A stretch of DNA of 64,000 bases from Leptodontidium sp. MPI-SDFR-AT-0119 (GCA_020726505.1 JAHLEZ010000019.1:558001-622000), one strand, 5' to 3'. Positions 21,524-34,271 are shown, numbered from the stretch's first letter. Notes: a model not told the origin generated them from the sequence alone. A program made the numbers and translations.

Positions 21524-24041
21524 TCACGACTGATAATTTGGGCTACTTTGTGCCGACTTCAAACTCCCAGGACTCACTGGAATCGTGACATTCGACATAG
21601 CCGCGGGGCTGAACGGCACGGTGTCATATGGGCCCGTGGCCGTTGAGATCCTGTTGTTCGAATTAACCGTGCTGCCAGCTACACATGTGCCGTTGCCCCA
21701 AGCGACGTTGGCAACGCGGTCCCAGAGGAAGCTGATGTCGTAGATGTCCTCGGCTTTGTAGAAGAGGCGACAATTAGCGGCCTCGTAGACAAACTGGAGA
21801 GGTGTCTGTGTGGCGTCGCCGTCGTGGTAGGCGTTGCGCAGGTTGAAGCGATAGTTCTTTGCGGCGATGTTGCCCAGGGGGGAGGGGTCGAGGGAGGGAA
21901 TATACTCTGCTGGTGGAAGTGGGGGGATGGTCTCGTTGCGGGATTGGAGGATTTCGATAGCGACGGGAATGTAGGTGCCCACAATGGTTTGGATTACGTC
22001 ATATCCGTAGACCTGAGCACTGCAAGGCTGCACGTTAGTAGATGGGCTTTGGAGGAGAAGGAACGAGCATACCCTTTGCTGCCACCGACGCCTTGCATGG
22101 GTCCTAGCTGGGGTCTTCCTCCAACAGCAACTAATGAAGAGGTCAGTTATTTCTGATAAATGGGCATGATAGAAGAGGGACTTACTGCTGCGAACGTTCC
22201 CTTGGCTCTTCATCATTTGAGAGAAGACAGTACAAGTCGAACCACAAGATCCATCATAAAGCACCACGATGTCTTCCGAAGCAAAAACTTGCGGTAGAAT
22301 ATCCGTGTTGTTTAGATACCCGGATACAATGATGCCGTTACCACTCTCCACGACAGGATCACTGAGATTATAGCGCATCTCAGCAGTGAAATTATCGCCG
22401 TGAATTAGGTAAGGTCCGCCCAGGGCATTCCAATTGGAGAAGTGGTGGAGATTGACATCCACCTCTGATTGTGTCTGGTAGTCCGACGAGAGGGTCTCAT
22501 TATAGACGTCGCTCTCAGTGAAGACAGTTCCCACGAAGTTCACTACTGGAGTTGATCTGAATCGAGAGCCTCCAAACGGAGTCAAAGAGGGGAATAGCTG
22601 CTTGAAGGCGTCGTAGCCGTTGAAGACAGAGCCACCACCATTTGCACTGACATCGACAATCAACTTTGTCTTATTATTCAGTTCGCATTCGGACAGGAAG
22701 TGTTGAATGGCTGTTTGTTGGTTGACATTGCCGTCTTCACTCTCATCCGAGCTTTCAAAGGCCGTCATAACCAAGACAGCAGTGACTCCGTCTTCAAGGA
22801 AGTAACCGGCCGTATATCCTTCGGGCTGCATCGCAATCGGGGTTGGATAGCCGAGAATCGACGTAGTACTGGAGGGCGAAGCAGTACTAGTCTGCATAGC
22901 TGAAGTACTCGTAGTTTCAGATGCTGTACTGGTTGTGGTTCTTGGAAGCTCAACTGCGGTGAACAAAGAGGGGCCGTCCGTGACCCCGGTGAAATTAGAA
23001 CTAGCAACCGCAAAGTTAGGCAGATGCCTAGATGTGCCATCTGCAAACTTGTAAACGGATGTGTCGTTGGTGAATCCGAACGAATAGGCCCCTGAGCTGA
23101 ATATGTTGCCGGAGTTTTGTTGATTGAAAGGGATGGAGTAGAAAAGCTGGTTGTAGATCGCATCTGGATCTTGGAAGTCGCTGTTGGTCTGCGCAATGTA
23201 TTGTAAATAGTCTGAAACTGGTATACCGTTCACTGACACGATGTATGAAGGCTCCGGAGCAGACGAGTTCATACGTGACATGTCCAAATCATCTAGTCAC
23301 CGTCAGGACTGGATGTCCACCAAAATGATATTGAGACTGACCTTTCAGGTATACTTGGGGAGTGCTCAAACCATCGGTAGATATTGAGACTGCAGATATG
23401 TATGTTCCAAAATTGAAGACATTGAGAAGAGGCATCGGGAGATTAAGGTGGAAATCATGAGGCAAGATGTTAACCAAGGTGTACAAGTCGACCTCAAACC
23501 TCCATTGGTTCTTGTAAGCACCACTCTCCAAGTTCCGCTTGATTTGAGAAAGGCCTCCGAATATGTCCACGCCCGGCAGAAGGTATCCTGTTGGAGGATC
23601 TTTCAGATATGACAAAGTGCTTTGGAATTCTAAGTAAGGCGCAATGTAGTCGAGGAACAAAGACGATCTGTTGTTATCGAGTGGCACAGACTGAAGGCAT
23701 GACAATGCTAACGATGGAGGTAATCCGAAAAGACCGGTTGCTGGATTTCTATTTAGTACTTTTCGAATCTTAGACTTGTCGACAGAGCACTCACGTTCTG
23801 GATTTGCAGCGGAATATGAGCTAAGAAGACTACTGATAGCACTACAGGGAGCTCCAGAGTATGAGGTTGATGACTGTGCTGCGGTTAAGGTGGCAGCTGC
23901 TTGATTGGTAGTGGTAGCCATCGCAATACTGGTTGAGGCTCGGTTGAAACAACTGGCAGAGCGACTGGCGGTGCTCAACGTTGCGCCAGAGCAGGCAGAT
24001 AGAAGTGCCGCAACGACGGCGACAGTACCCGTGACACGCAT
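21524..24041 (-). CDS. Secreted S41-family (CPAF-like) peptidase homologue
   Basis: Five exons: 24041-23795, 23740-23342, 23292-22186, 22130-22073 and 22019-21524, with introns of 54, 49, 55 and 53 nt, all GT-AG, frame-consistent, total 768 residues. The start at MRVTGTVAVVAALLSACSGA gives a clear signal peptide. A Ser/Thr-rich stretch follows. Conserved parts include PPSLALSCLQSVPLD, YIVSVNGIPVSDYL (PDZ-like), the peptidase core KLIVDVSANGGGSVFNGYD, the VVLYDGSCGSTCTVFSQMM block that contains the expected active-site Ser, and VGGRPQLGPMQGVGGSKGAQ across the fourth exon. The family is secreted and serine-dependent; the substrate is unknown. The first intron is optional by frame (a read-through is also open). 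A TATATATC element lies about 135 bp upstream. Confidence 0.85.
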
Positions 24042-25135
24042 ATCGGGTAGAGAAGGGTGAAAAGACAGTGGAGGAGAAGATGCAATTCGACACAATCGAT
24101 AGAACTATAGAATAACAATCCACGATGCAAACGAGATGCAACGAAAAGAAGCTTCCACGAGGCAAGACAGAGAGAGATATATACTCTACAACAGATGAGA
24201 GTTCAAAGACTAACGCGATTGCGCCCAGTTGCAACCAAGTCTTATAGCTCAAAGCGCCGTAATGAGATTGTACGGACTTCAGCGTAAGGCTCGACGAGTT
24301 ATACGTTACAGAAGGATGCTTATTGCATATTCACCATCCGCTGACATCAACATGAAAACCTCCTAACTTAGCTAACGGCCCTGAGTTGAGGATGGGAATC
24401 CTTAAAGGAAGGCAGCGGGGATCAGGTCTGCCCTTCATTCGCTTCCTCGTAAATTTTGGTCGCAAGGATCGCTGGTAGGGCTGTGGAACTCGTGCCTTGA
24501 AAGTGCAGATGCGGCGCAGGAGTTCGAGGCTGAGGAGGCGGAGCGAATGATTTTAGAGCTTACTAGAGGTGTTATCTCAGGGGGCTCAGACGCTTCTTTT
24601 GTGAGAACTAGCGCACGGGCTAATTTTATTGGCTTACTTACTATTTAGCGTAGAGCTACTACCTAATATAGTAACACGCCTTAAGGTAGTCCGTGTAGCT
24701 TTAGTTCTTATAGCGAAGCGTCTAAGAAAGAATAGTACTAGTTTATATAATAGCGCTCGCTAATTTAACTTCGAAAATTTAAATACTTTACGATATCTTA
24801 AGGCGCAACGATTAGAATTAGTTATAATACACAGGTTCTCTTCGTATTATATTTATTTGCTTTTATATAAATTTTTAAGGCATTTAAAAGTCTCCTTTAA
24901 TACGATGTATGCTATGTCGGGGACGGAAGCAAAGCAAAAGAGGGAATATACGGAAGTGTGGACTCCTCACCTGTAGGTGCTGGAGCGAGCGTCCTGCTCT
25001 GGGTTGCAAGTCTGGGGATCGCATCGTAGAGCTATTGACTAGACATACGTCGCTAATAACTCCATCCACTCGAGGATAGCATTTCCCAGGTCCGCTACAA
25101 GCGCCAGATACACCACCAAGAGTCCCAACCACTAA
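24042..25135. other. Promoter of the S41 gene plus degraded sequence
   Basis: The left part is the 5' flank of the S41 gene. From about 24480 a plus-strand reading EFEAEEAERMILELTRGV is followed by stop-rich AT sequence to 24880, like other RIP-type relics here; I cannot assign it. Near 24900-25130 there is only a minor minus-strand ORF. Confidence 0.35.
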
Positions 25136-27770
25136 CTACCTGGGTGCACTAGGGTGGCAAGATGGAGCAGAATGTGCAAGCAGCATTGGGGTTCTGGGTG
25201 GTTGAAGAGCTAGCTTGTGCTGCACGTGCCAGGTGAGCTGGTACACAACTGCAAGGCACAAGATTGAATCGAAGATGGGAATTTCGTCAGCAGCGTTCCG
25301 GGGAACATTGCATAGTGGCAGTTCGTTTCCCCAGTACTGTTCGAACTTGCGTCGGCCTAGGCTTTGGTCCATAGAGTCCAACCAGGCGGCTTGTGTATTG
25401 GAAAATACGTTCAATTTGTCACTATAGTAGGCGTATATGAATGCAGTGCTGATCAACCTTTCGTCCGGGAGCCTTGAATTCCTGGTGTCATGAAGTACGT
25501 TTCGAAAGTAGTCAACGCTGTTGAGAATTGGCTCCATCCAGAGCATATTGGTGTAAGCCTTCAGCATGCTCAAACTGGGTGAAAAGTTTGTCTGAGCAGT
25601 GTGTTGCAAGATGTTGAGCCAAATCGGGCCTTTTTCCAGATAATCACGGGCCGTCCGATGGAAGTAATCCACAGAAGATCTCCGACTCACTCGGCTGCTG
25701 CCGTTGGTCTGAGTAACCTCGAGTAGGCCAGCACAGCGAGCCGTTAGATGTATTTCGGTGTCTCTGTATCTTTCCTTCAGCAGCGACCAAGTAAGATGTT
25801 GCGAATCATCGAAGCAGCACTCCTCGTTCATAGCAAAGTAAAAAGCGTCCAATGTCAGAGGTAGTACGCCAACCGCTGTGGTTCTAGCGTTTCGCCTAGG
25901 ACCGAAAGGATTGTGTTCATGCTCCCGTGACAAACGCAGAATTTGAAATGCCCGAGAAGACCATCGCAAGTATACGGGATCGATAAGTCCCAACAAATGA
26001 GTATAAAGGTCATCCAACTCTCTGGGAATCAAAGCCAGTCTTTCCTGGAGGATTGCGACATCATCGTGGTTCCGAAGTCCATCTAGAAGAGACTTGACCA
26101 CCAAACGAACCCACAAGAACACCCCATCGGCTTTCAGGACGATATCATTGACCAAGGTAGCCGCCGATTCTGCTTCATGAAGCACCAATTTGCGGAAGGA
26201 AGCATTGCTTCGAAATCGTCCATCCACGAAAAGAGAGATGTCCTTGTAGGTAAGGTCTTGTAGGCGAAGGCTAGCGCAGCCGGAAAAGGCATCTCTGAAA
26301 AGCACCCATGGACGGCTGGAGAGACATGTTTTGACATTTTTTAGAGTCGTAGTCTCTTTGAAGAGATCAACAAGCTCCTCGTGGTCACCGTCAAATTCAT
26401 CGAGGCCGTCTATCATGATGAAGATCCCGATGGGAATCTTTCGTTGTCGTACAAGAGCTCGGAATGTGGCGAGAAGCTCTCGCAAAGTCCAAGGTAGGGT
26501 TGGTAAGAAAATATGATGAACAAAGGTTGAATACAAATCGGCCCAGCGCTTGGGTAAGACGAGGGATATCAAATCCGGGTATTGATTGAATATCTGGAAG
26601 AGAAGTGCTTTGAGGCAGCCAGTTTGTGACCTCTGCTCTTGACTTCCACTGTTCCAAAAGAAGAAAGACGCTTGGCACAATGGCTTGTCCTGGGCCCATC
26701 TCTCAAGAAACACTCGCGTTCGATTGTCATCGAAGATATGTTTCATCAAAGTAGACTTGCCTGAGCCAGCTTTCCCGCTAATCCAGTACACGGCCTGGTC
26801 GTCTTTGAGCCAGCTCGCAAAATTGTGCCACGGAACTTGCGATCTTGCATCGTCGTCAAAGATCCACTCGAAGGTTTTTTGGTATGCTTCGAGAACGTCT
26901 TCATAACGATGAGTCATCTTGTCGTATCGGAAACTCTGAATTATGACCTCCTCAGCCCGACGTCTGAGCGCTAACTCCTTGCTCGGAAGCACACTCAACA
27001 TCTCGAAGGCTGAAACAAGATTTTTATCGTCTTCCAGTGAGGAGGGTGCAGAGTGTGAGTAGCTGAAACTGTCAATACGGCGTAGAAGCTAAACCAGGAC
27101 CAGCATGAATTTGGCCAATTGCTCTTCCTGATGTTGCGATGCTTTTACAGAAATCTCTTCTACAATCGTCGATATTATCATTTGTGATCGGTTATCCATA
27201 TGTTCAACCAAAGCTGAGACAGACAACGAGTGCGCATCGATCTTCTCCCTAGAAAGCCGAAATAGTCAGGATGCCAATAATACATGACAGCTTTACGGAC
27301 GAACAGAGGACTGACCTGAGAGATAACAGAATCCTCGTGTTCAAGGCTGTCTTGAATGCTTCCAGTCGGTTGCTGATTCCTGCAACCTCTTCCTTCGACC
27401 AAAGGTTCTGCAGTGCTTTGTGGAGGCTTTGAAACTTTTTGAACTTCTTCCCTTTCACTTTGAGCGTTTCAAGTCGTTCCAGCAGTTCGTTTGCAACAAA
27501 TGCTGCACCCTCACAAACTTCTTTGAATGAGAGTTGAGATTTGTGCTCTTCTTCGGTGACTGGTCCAGATAATTCTGCGGCACTTGCTGAGTTTTTGAGC
27601 TTAGACAACACTGACTGGAGGTCGGCGGTAATACACTCAAGCTCCAGGTTGGCAGCTGAAGCTCTCTTTGACGACTTGTACAGGCCATACCCGCTGTTCA
27701 ATAGTTTGCTTCCAAAATCCACGAATTGAACAATCGTTCCAACGACCGACAAGGTAGATAGCGGGTCCAT
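25136..27770 (-). pseudogene. HeLo-like / NACHT STAND gene with one in-frame TAG
   Basis: Exon 1 (27770-27316) starts at MDPLSTLSVVGTIVQFVDFG, the hallmark of the fungal STAND N-terminal (HeLo-like) domain. A 67-nt intron (GTCAGT...TTCTAG) leads to exon 2 (27248-25136). A TAG at 27091-27089 (codon 205) interrupts the frame between the N-terminal domain and NACHT. The rest is fully open: YWISGKAGSGKSTLMKHIF is the P-loop, IGIFIMIDGLDEFDGD is Walker B, and TCLSSRPW is the sensor-like motif. The total would be 855 codons with no repeat domain at the C-terminus. Such proteins are signalling receptors of programmed cell death or incompatibility. TAG from CAG is a C-to-T change. A weak 60-nt GT-AG pair without a branch site could splice it out, so death of the gene is likely but not certain. 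Confidence 0.8.
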
Positions 27771-28323
27771 CGCGAGGCTACGACCAATCGATTGCGCTGT
27801 GCTCGCAAACACTCTGGGTAGAAAGCAGATACTGGCGGGCAATACCCGTACGCATTGGCATTTGAGCCACGTCCTAAGATATTGAGGGAAGTGTAGTACA
27901 ACAAGAACATGAACGTATCGTTGAGAGATTCATCAAAAGATACAGACGGGTTTCAGCCGTTGGCAGACAGGGCAGACTTGCGCCCCGCGGTCTGCCTTCC
28001 CATGATCATACATGCCTACAACTTCAAGCCCAATTCAATCGATTGGGTATCGAAGCGAACGATTCACAACACAGGCTTGAAGGCACCCTGGAAGAAACAA
28101 GTCACTGAAGCCGTGGTGTCTGAGTGAGCATTTGAATCACTTAAATGGTGTTATGTATGATAAACTTCTTAGAGAGAGAGAGGTACTGCTTCCAAAGAAG
28201 ACATGGCTCGGTTCCGACGTTTGCCTGAGTTCTTGAGAGAAAATTGGACCAGATCCGTGCCCCTCATGATGAGTACGAATCAGAGATGGCCTTGGCACGA
28301 GCCCTGCAACCAGGTAAAGCCTA
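27771..28323. other. 5' flank of the NACHT gene, no other gene
   Basis: Presumed promoter of the minus-strand NACHT gene. Two short plus-strand ORFs (about 60-70 codons) have no recognisable product. Confidence 0.35.
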
Positions 28324-28512
28324 TCCCCTTAAGTGCGATTCATCGCGCAGCCTGTAGGCCCCTGCAACAGTCACTACAAGCGATCACTAAATAGGTGAGC
28401 CTCATCAGAATTCAGCTTGTCCACTACGCTGAATCGCCTGTTGAAATTGACTGATCAGCGCCTCGCTTAGGCAGTACAGCCTGGAGAGGTGCGCATGCCG
28501 CACTTAAGGGGA
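28324..28512. mobile_element. MITE, 189 bp, with TA duplication
   Basis: Perfect 14-bp terminal inverted repeats TCCCCTTAAGTGCG / CGCACTTAAGGGGA are flanked by TA on each side (28322-28323 and 28513-28514). A weaker inner inverted similarity (CAGCCTGTAGGCC versus its counterpart) extends the palindrome. No coding capacity. The TA duplication and size fit a Tc1/mariner-type MITE. Confidence 0.7.
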
Positions 28513-30778
28513 TAACCATACAGATAAAACGGGCATCGACCTCGCACGCTAGGCGATATCCACTACACTCTTGTCCCTTCTGCGCAACGCATACATCACG
28601 ATTTCACTGTACTACTTGTATCACTACATAAATATATTTAGTTTTAATAGTAAATAGCTTAACATCACCTTTTCATAATCCAATATTTTCAGTCATTCAG
28701 CCAATTAAAATAAAAAATTGTCTTAATTATAACGACAAGTTCCGCAAAGTGATACAAGAGGTATATAATAGTCCGCCAGCGGAGGCCACTTGAGCATTTT
28801 GAGACTCTTATGAGCAATAAAAGAAAAGAATATGGCATTGACTTAGATAAATGACGTCAATTCGAAAACTGTATCTCAAGGAGCCTGTCCTTCGTAAGTT
28901 AGGCCATTGTAGCCGTTCCAACACTTGAGCTGCAATCCCGCCAGTCTGGTTCTGTCATCATTTTGCAGGAAAATTTGAAAGTGCCTTAGATTGTGCAAAA
29001 GTTCAGCTTTACATCAACTATATGCTTAGGACTAAAAGCCCCTGTTCTAATACACTTAGCTCCAATTCGTTTCCGACAAAAGAAGGTCCCAGATTAAACC
29101 CTTCCTGACAGTGTGAACCTCGGACGCGAAACTAAAGCACGATATCAATCAGCCTTATGCTTGCCATCCGGTCCTACACATATTCTATGACTCCAGATGT
29201 TTCCGCTTGCCATACACGGAGCTCAGTTGGGATTCTCCTCTCCTCAATATACGACAACTCCTTGATCCTACTCCGCGAATCCTGATCGGGGTTATCGTCT
29301 GGGTTTCAGGTATGTTCTTGGTAGCAAGAGAAGAAGCAGCTGACGCGGAGCGCAAGATCCCGGAGAATCCTACGGCCGAACAGGCGGGGAGGCAGAGAGT
29401 GAAAAATTGTTGAATGCATTTATGGGGTGATGAGCTAAGAAGGGGGGAAGGCTTGTGTGACTTGTCCGATGTTGTATTCAGGCCATGAGGTTGTTAGTCA
29501 TGCTTTGAGGAAACGCATTGGGTGAGGAAGGGAGGAGTTGGAGTATAAGACCGAAGGATAAGGCATGGAGATGAAAATTGTGCAGCGCGAGTAATTTCAT
29601 GTTGAGGGTGTAGCTTGAGATGTCAGTTGGCTTCGGGTGATTGTACCTTTACCTTCCACCTTGGAACCTCTCCCGATTAAATAGGATTTGGTGAACACCA
29701 TCACCAACATGCTGGTATACTTTGCCAATGACTACAAACAACATCCGACAACGGCTCATCGCTCTGGAGAATTGCCTTTGGCAACGGCCCAAGTTCGAAC
29801 AGCCCCTTTCAATGCTTTACAGGGTAGCAGGAACTTGCTAGATGATAACTTATTGAATGCCGACACGGGGAATTGAGATTCTCCAACGTTTTGACTGAGA
29901 GAATTTACAAGAAAATTTATGGATCGAGCGGTGAATGAATGCTCGGCAGCCGTTCCAGCTTTATGTTCAACTTCGGATTCACTACACGCCTAGCTCAGTT
30001 ACAAACAATTTCTAACCACTACTTGTACTCAAATAAAAGATTATTAGCCATGTACAAGCACCCACGTTTTACGTCACGGTGATGCCTCTCTAAAACTGTA
30101 ACATGCTTATGGTTTCTAATAGACTAATTGCTTCTCGGTTGGATTTATCCGCCTCATCGCGATTAGTCTGGGAGTTTTGCTGCTCTATCCAATGGTCCTC
30201 AATTCATATCATTTAACAAGAGGATATGTGTTTGGACTATACAAACTTGTGTGAAAAGTTGTTGGTTTCTTATCTGTTTAGAAGTCCAATAAGCGAGGCT
30301 TTCTTCCCAAGGTCATGCGCACCGCTCGCCGCCTGTAGCCTTCCCTCGTCGAAATAGGCGAGAACAACAAAGGGGTGAAGGAAAGCCCCTGGTTTGCTTA
30401 GGTAGTCTAGTATTAACGTTGGATAATATTGACATTGCCCCGGCACTTAGATCTAGTCGTACATAGTCCAATCTCTACCGGACACAGTACAGGGAAAATG
30501 TGGTAACCCGTATCGCAAGATGCGAGCAGTATAAAGCAAGTAAACGTGCTGATGGTAATAATCGCTTATGCTCCGATATCGTAAGCTTCGAGTTGAACTT
30601 GCGGATCTCCTAAAATGGGATTAGGAGGACTACGGAGACCACGGAAACCAAACATGACCGTTCGTGCTCCTGCAGCAAGTCGTTTGTGCTAGCGCACAGT
30701 CTGGCCACCCCGCTGGTGAGACTCTTTCAGGTGAGTCCAAATTTTGTCCCCAACTGACTGACAACATTGATCGAGGCT
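28513..30778. other. 2.3-kb region without recognisable features
   Basis: ORFs are all below 70 codons and match nothing I know. The sequence is less AT-rich than the clear RIP relics, except near 28.6-28.75 kb. No tandem repeat, RNA gene or inverted termini seen. Confidence 0.35.
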
Positions 30779-31063
30779 CTACGCTTTTGTTTTGCAAAAT
30801 CGCTTCAGTTGTCTAACCCCTGACTTGATATTCCCGCCGATGCTCCATAAGCATAGAAAAGTCAGACAGAATAAGGTAACAAGTAGCTGTATGAAATCGA
30901 TATTGGTATAGTTGCTATCGAAGAACACAACTCGGTTGCAGATATACTTCATTAACCCTTTCTCATACTCCTCGATGTCGTCTGGATAAGAGTGGTGGTC
31001 TGGCGAGTTCTCGAGGGGCCCTTCCTGCTGAAGTAGATTGAAAATGCCATATCGTGCCCGCAA
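30779..31063 (-). pseudogene. Possible fragment of a membrane protein gene
   Basis: An open stretch of 94 codons has no ATG at its start. It contains one strong hydrophobic segment (IQLLVTLFCLTFLCLWSIGG) followed by a basic tail KRFCKTKA. It looks like the C-terminal end of a longer gene, but the upstream sequence gives no continuation. Family unknown. Confidence 0.2.
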
Positions 31064-32750
31064 CAGTTTCTTTATACAGGTTAGATCTGTGCTTGGGTGC
31101 CTGCGCGATGGTGGTCAACCTACTATCCAACGCATTTACGGCCCATCGTCTAATACTATAGGCCGAGGCAGGAGCTTCGTATCCAACTCGATAAACGACC
31201 GCCTTGAACATCACACTGCAAGCATTATAGGACTAAGGCTCTCCCTTAAGGCCGCGGAAAAGAGGCGTCTCTAGGACTTCAGCACGAAAAGGCACTTCGA
31301 TCACCTTAGGGTTTATCTAGGGCCTAAATATTTGCTCTAGTGTGAACTCAAACGCATCGTGCTCAAATGCTAGAGTAAGGAAGTGAATGATAGGGTATAA
31401 GTGAGGGAGTTCCCGGTCCTCTTATAGAGTTAATATTACGCTAGTTATAAGTCAGCTTAATAGGTACGAAAAGATAATCGGGGTACACTTACAATTTACT
31501 TAAGTCTAGTCGGTCACCTTTTATGTACTAGAAGGTCATTGTGAGACTCATTTAAGGTGGCTAATCTCCCTTATTCCTGTGAAGACGAAAGACTAAGTAC
31601 TATTATAAATCATCCGCTAGGTCTTCTATCCTTACATATCAACTGACCTTGTATTTAAGGCATTCGCCACTAGTTGAATATGCGGACGAAACAACCACAG
31701 CCCCTAGCTATGTAGCAGTATATGCGAGTATAAGAAGATAGAAGGCGATGTTTAGTCGAGTTTGTTCTTGCTTACACTTGTGCCGGTCTTTTAATTATAA
31801 AAAGCGGAGGATCTCGTGTAAGTCAGAGGCCGAAGCGGTGCTTTTGAGCTTTTTTTCGGTGCTTAAGTTAAGCTTAGGCTTTAGTTCGGTCTATATTTAC
31901 TATATTGTTAGTCTCCTAATTATATATAAGTCGGGGGATAACGCTAAACCGTACATCTTTGACTTCCTTCCGGACATCTTCTAAGATTTCAACTCCTGTG
32001 TGCCACTTATAAGAAGTAACTAAATGACTAACGGTTTAATATAAAGTATAGGCTGTCGGCCGTTTACTAATAATACCACAAGACTCTTGCGCTACTATCT
32101 TAATAAACCCTTTTATCTATGTTGTAATCGGGGCCTGATCTAGTGCCTGTCTATGCGGGACATATACTTATCATTGTTAGCGGAAGGCCGATTATTAAAC
32201 GGTTCGAAATCTTACGTCTTAAACCTTCCCAAGATAGATATATAGTTATGTCGTGTTAGAGACGCAATTAGCGGAGCTACTTTCGGGGCGGCACTAAATT
32301 TTTTAGAGATTTATCAGCAGATCATCCGTCGAGAGCGGTAACTAGGCCGTACGAGCTCTAGGCATAACCGATTTCTTTTTGGGGAAGCAGTACACCGTAA
32401 TAGTCTGAAAATGATAGCGTAGAAATTGTAAAAAGAACGAAGCCGCTAGTAGCTGGGGGTGTTAATTCATACCTATCTTATTACTTATCTCATCAAAGGT
32501 CACGTGTACCTAGCATTACTAGGGCGTGGGTGTCCAAGGCCGCTGGCCACTTCCAAGTCAGGATTTAGCTTTTTGAGTTCCTGATTCGATGAAGCATAGT
32601 TTTAATTATGCCGTCCTCTGTTGGAGGGGGAACGTTTCTGCTATAGGACACATAGATTTCGGTGGGGGAAGGGCTTAGTTGCGCGGACCTAGATCGGGAT
32701 CAAGAAACAAGGAAGCCAAAAAGCGGCCTCAAAAAACGTCTAAAAAAAAT
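31064..32750. other. AT-rich, stop-riddled relic of unknown origin
   Basis: On the minus strand around 31.3-32.3 kb, segments between stops look coding (for example INSIRGPGTPSLIPYHSLPY near 31.4 kb), with stops where Gln or Trp would fit. This suggests a RIP-mutated gene or transposon, but I cannot name the family. Near 32.45-32.7 kb nothing is seen. Confidence 0.35.
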
Positions 32751-32848
32751 TGCGTTCGCCGGGAATCGAACCCGGGGCCCATCGATTCTGATTAAACAAA
32801 TGAATGCTTAACTGGCAACGATGGATTTTACCACTAATCTATCGTTGC
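32751..32848 (-). tRNA. tRNA-Gly(GCC)-like gene with intron; acceptor stem mismatched
   Basis: The minus strand shows box A (TAGATTAGTGG), box B (GGTTCGATTCC) with a perfect CCGGG/CCCGG T-stem, and a run of eight T right after the 3' end, as for Pol III genes. The anticodon stem CATCG/CGATG encloses TTGCCA, giving anticodon GCC, followed by an intron of about 27 nt. The 5' acceptor strand GCAACGA does not pair with the 3' strand CGAACGC beyond two bases. The bases immediately upstream, GCGCTCG, would pair better (one mismatch) but are misplaced. It is therefore a tRNA pseudogene, a tRNA-derived element or an odd tRNA. Confidence 0.5.
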
Positions 32849-34271
32849 GAGCGCTAAAACTGGTACGGAATCGGAAGTTGTGGCCCAGGCTGCTTTTACA
32901 CATTGGGCTGTGCTTCGCTAAAATTCATCACGCGCCCGCCCGTAATGGATGGTAGACTTCGGCTGCGATTGGACACACCGGGGACAAGGTCCTGCTGCAA
33001 GCTTATCTTATGAGTCATAGATTCGAGATAGCAGGTCGGCGATCTGAGTAATTGAATTTGGTGATTTCATGTTTGTTTGACCTCTTGTCCAGTGTTCTAC
33101 GCTTAATCTTGGATCGTGGCATGGCGTTTCCTGTTAGGTACTGTTTTCTGTTGCTAGGAACTTGAACTTTGAATGCGCAATACCGGTCGTTCAAGGCCTT
33201 GATCCTGTTTCCTGGTTTCCGTTTCCCTGGACATGTAATGACTTCCTGGGTTCCCCGAGCTGGACCGACCTCTCAGCGCCTGTTCTGCGACCCCATGAAT
33301 TGATACCGGTCGCTGGTCGTCCAATCTTACACCGCTTGACCAAGCCTTTTGGGGAATCTGGTGCCTCAACAGCCGTGAGCCCGGCCATCCACCTCCTCAT
33401 TTTTTATTGTCCATCGTTGCTACGGTGGTGCCGCCGAGGGTAATGTTTGTCTCACCGCCTTTGGGCCCTCGGCACCTCCGTACTCTCACGGCGAGAAAAA
33501 TAAGGGGTGATGGGAACGCCACCAAACGAATTCTACGGTCTGCCTCAGGCCGCAGCGGTAAAGCCCTCTTCAGTCGTTCCTCCCTGCTTTTGGAACCTCC
33601 TTCTCGGATCTCAGAATTGAGCCTATCATAGGCTTGCATTCCGCGAACCTGGGGATAAATTCTGACAATGGAAGCTCGCAAAAGTGCTGCGAGCCTCACT
33701 AAGCGGCCCAACCAAAATGTACGACCAGGGTGGAGGGACGGGTACAAACACCTAAGCCGTAAACAATGATGCTGGTTCTGATGAGGAATTCCTTCCCGGT
33801 ATCCAGATTAAGGCTCTCATCTCTTTCCAGAAAGATGATAACGAAGACCCTTTTCTACTACATGTACCTGGCGGCGACGTAAGTGGGCTTCAAACTCTAT
33901 GTCAAGCTCTTGTGCGTTCTTGGAGCTTGCCTCGTTGGGAGGTTGACATCAGTGCTTGGGGAGATTCGGTAAGCTGGCCAACCACCCTGTACCGACACAG
34001 GGGAGAGGCGGGCACGACTGCGGAAAAATATATCCGAGGAAAATCCTGGAACCACTAAGCCACGGGACACTTAATAAGAGGCTCTATAGCCCTACACGTG
34101 ACCAGCAGATACATATGGCCGCTACTAATGAGCCTCTAAATGGAAAAAACATCACAAACAGCGAGAACGGAATTTTTGAAATTGAACAGCGAAGACCACA
34201 TCTAGCAGTCCTCCTTTTGGCCAGTTGAGAAGCCTGAGCTTGTGCGCATTGCCCAGTGTGACATAGGCACC
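32849..34271. other. Region ahead of the LINE ORFs (may include its 5' UTR)
   Basis: Overlapping short ORFs on both strands (33.15-33.75 kb) show no known product. The last few hundred bases are plausibly the 5' UTR of the LINE, but I could not place its 5' boundary. Confidence 0.35.

Noticed and set aside
24884..25132. Possible last exon of the NACHT gene
   Set aside because: The NACHT frame ends with its own stop at 25136; the further ORF has no similarity to repeat or C-terminal domains.
33162..33747. Overlapping ORFs on both strands before the LINE
   Set aside because: No recognisable protein, overlapping each other, typical chance ORFs in GC-moderate sequence or LINE 5' UTR.
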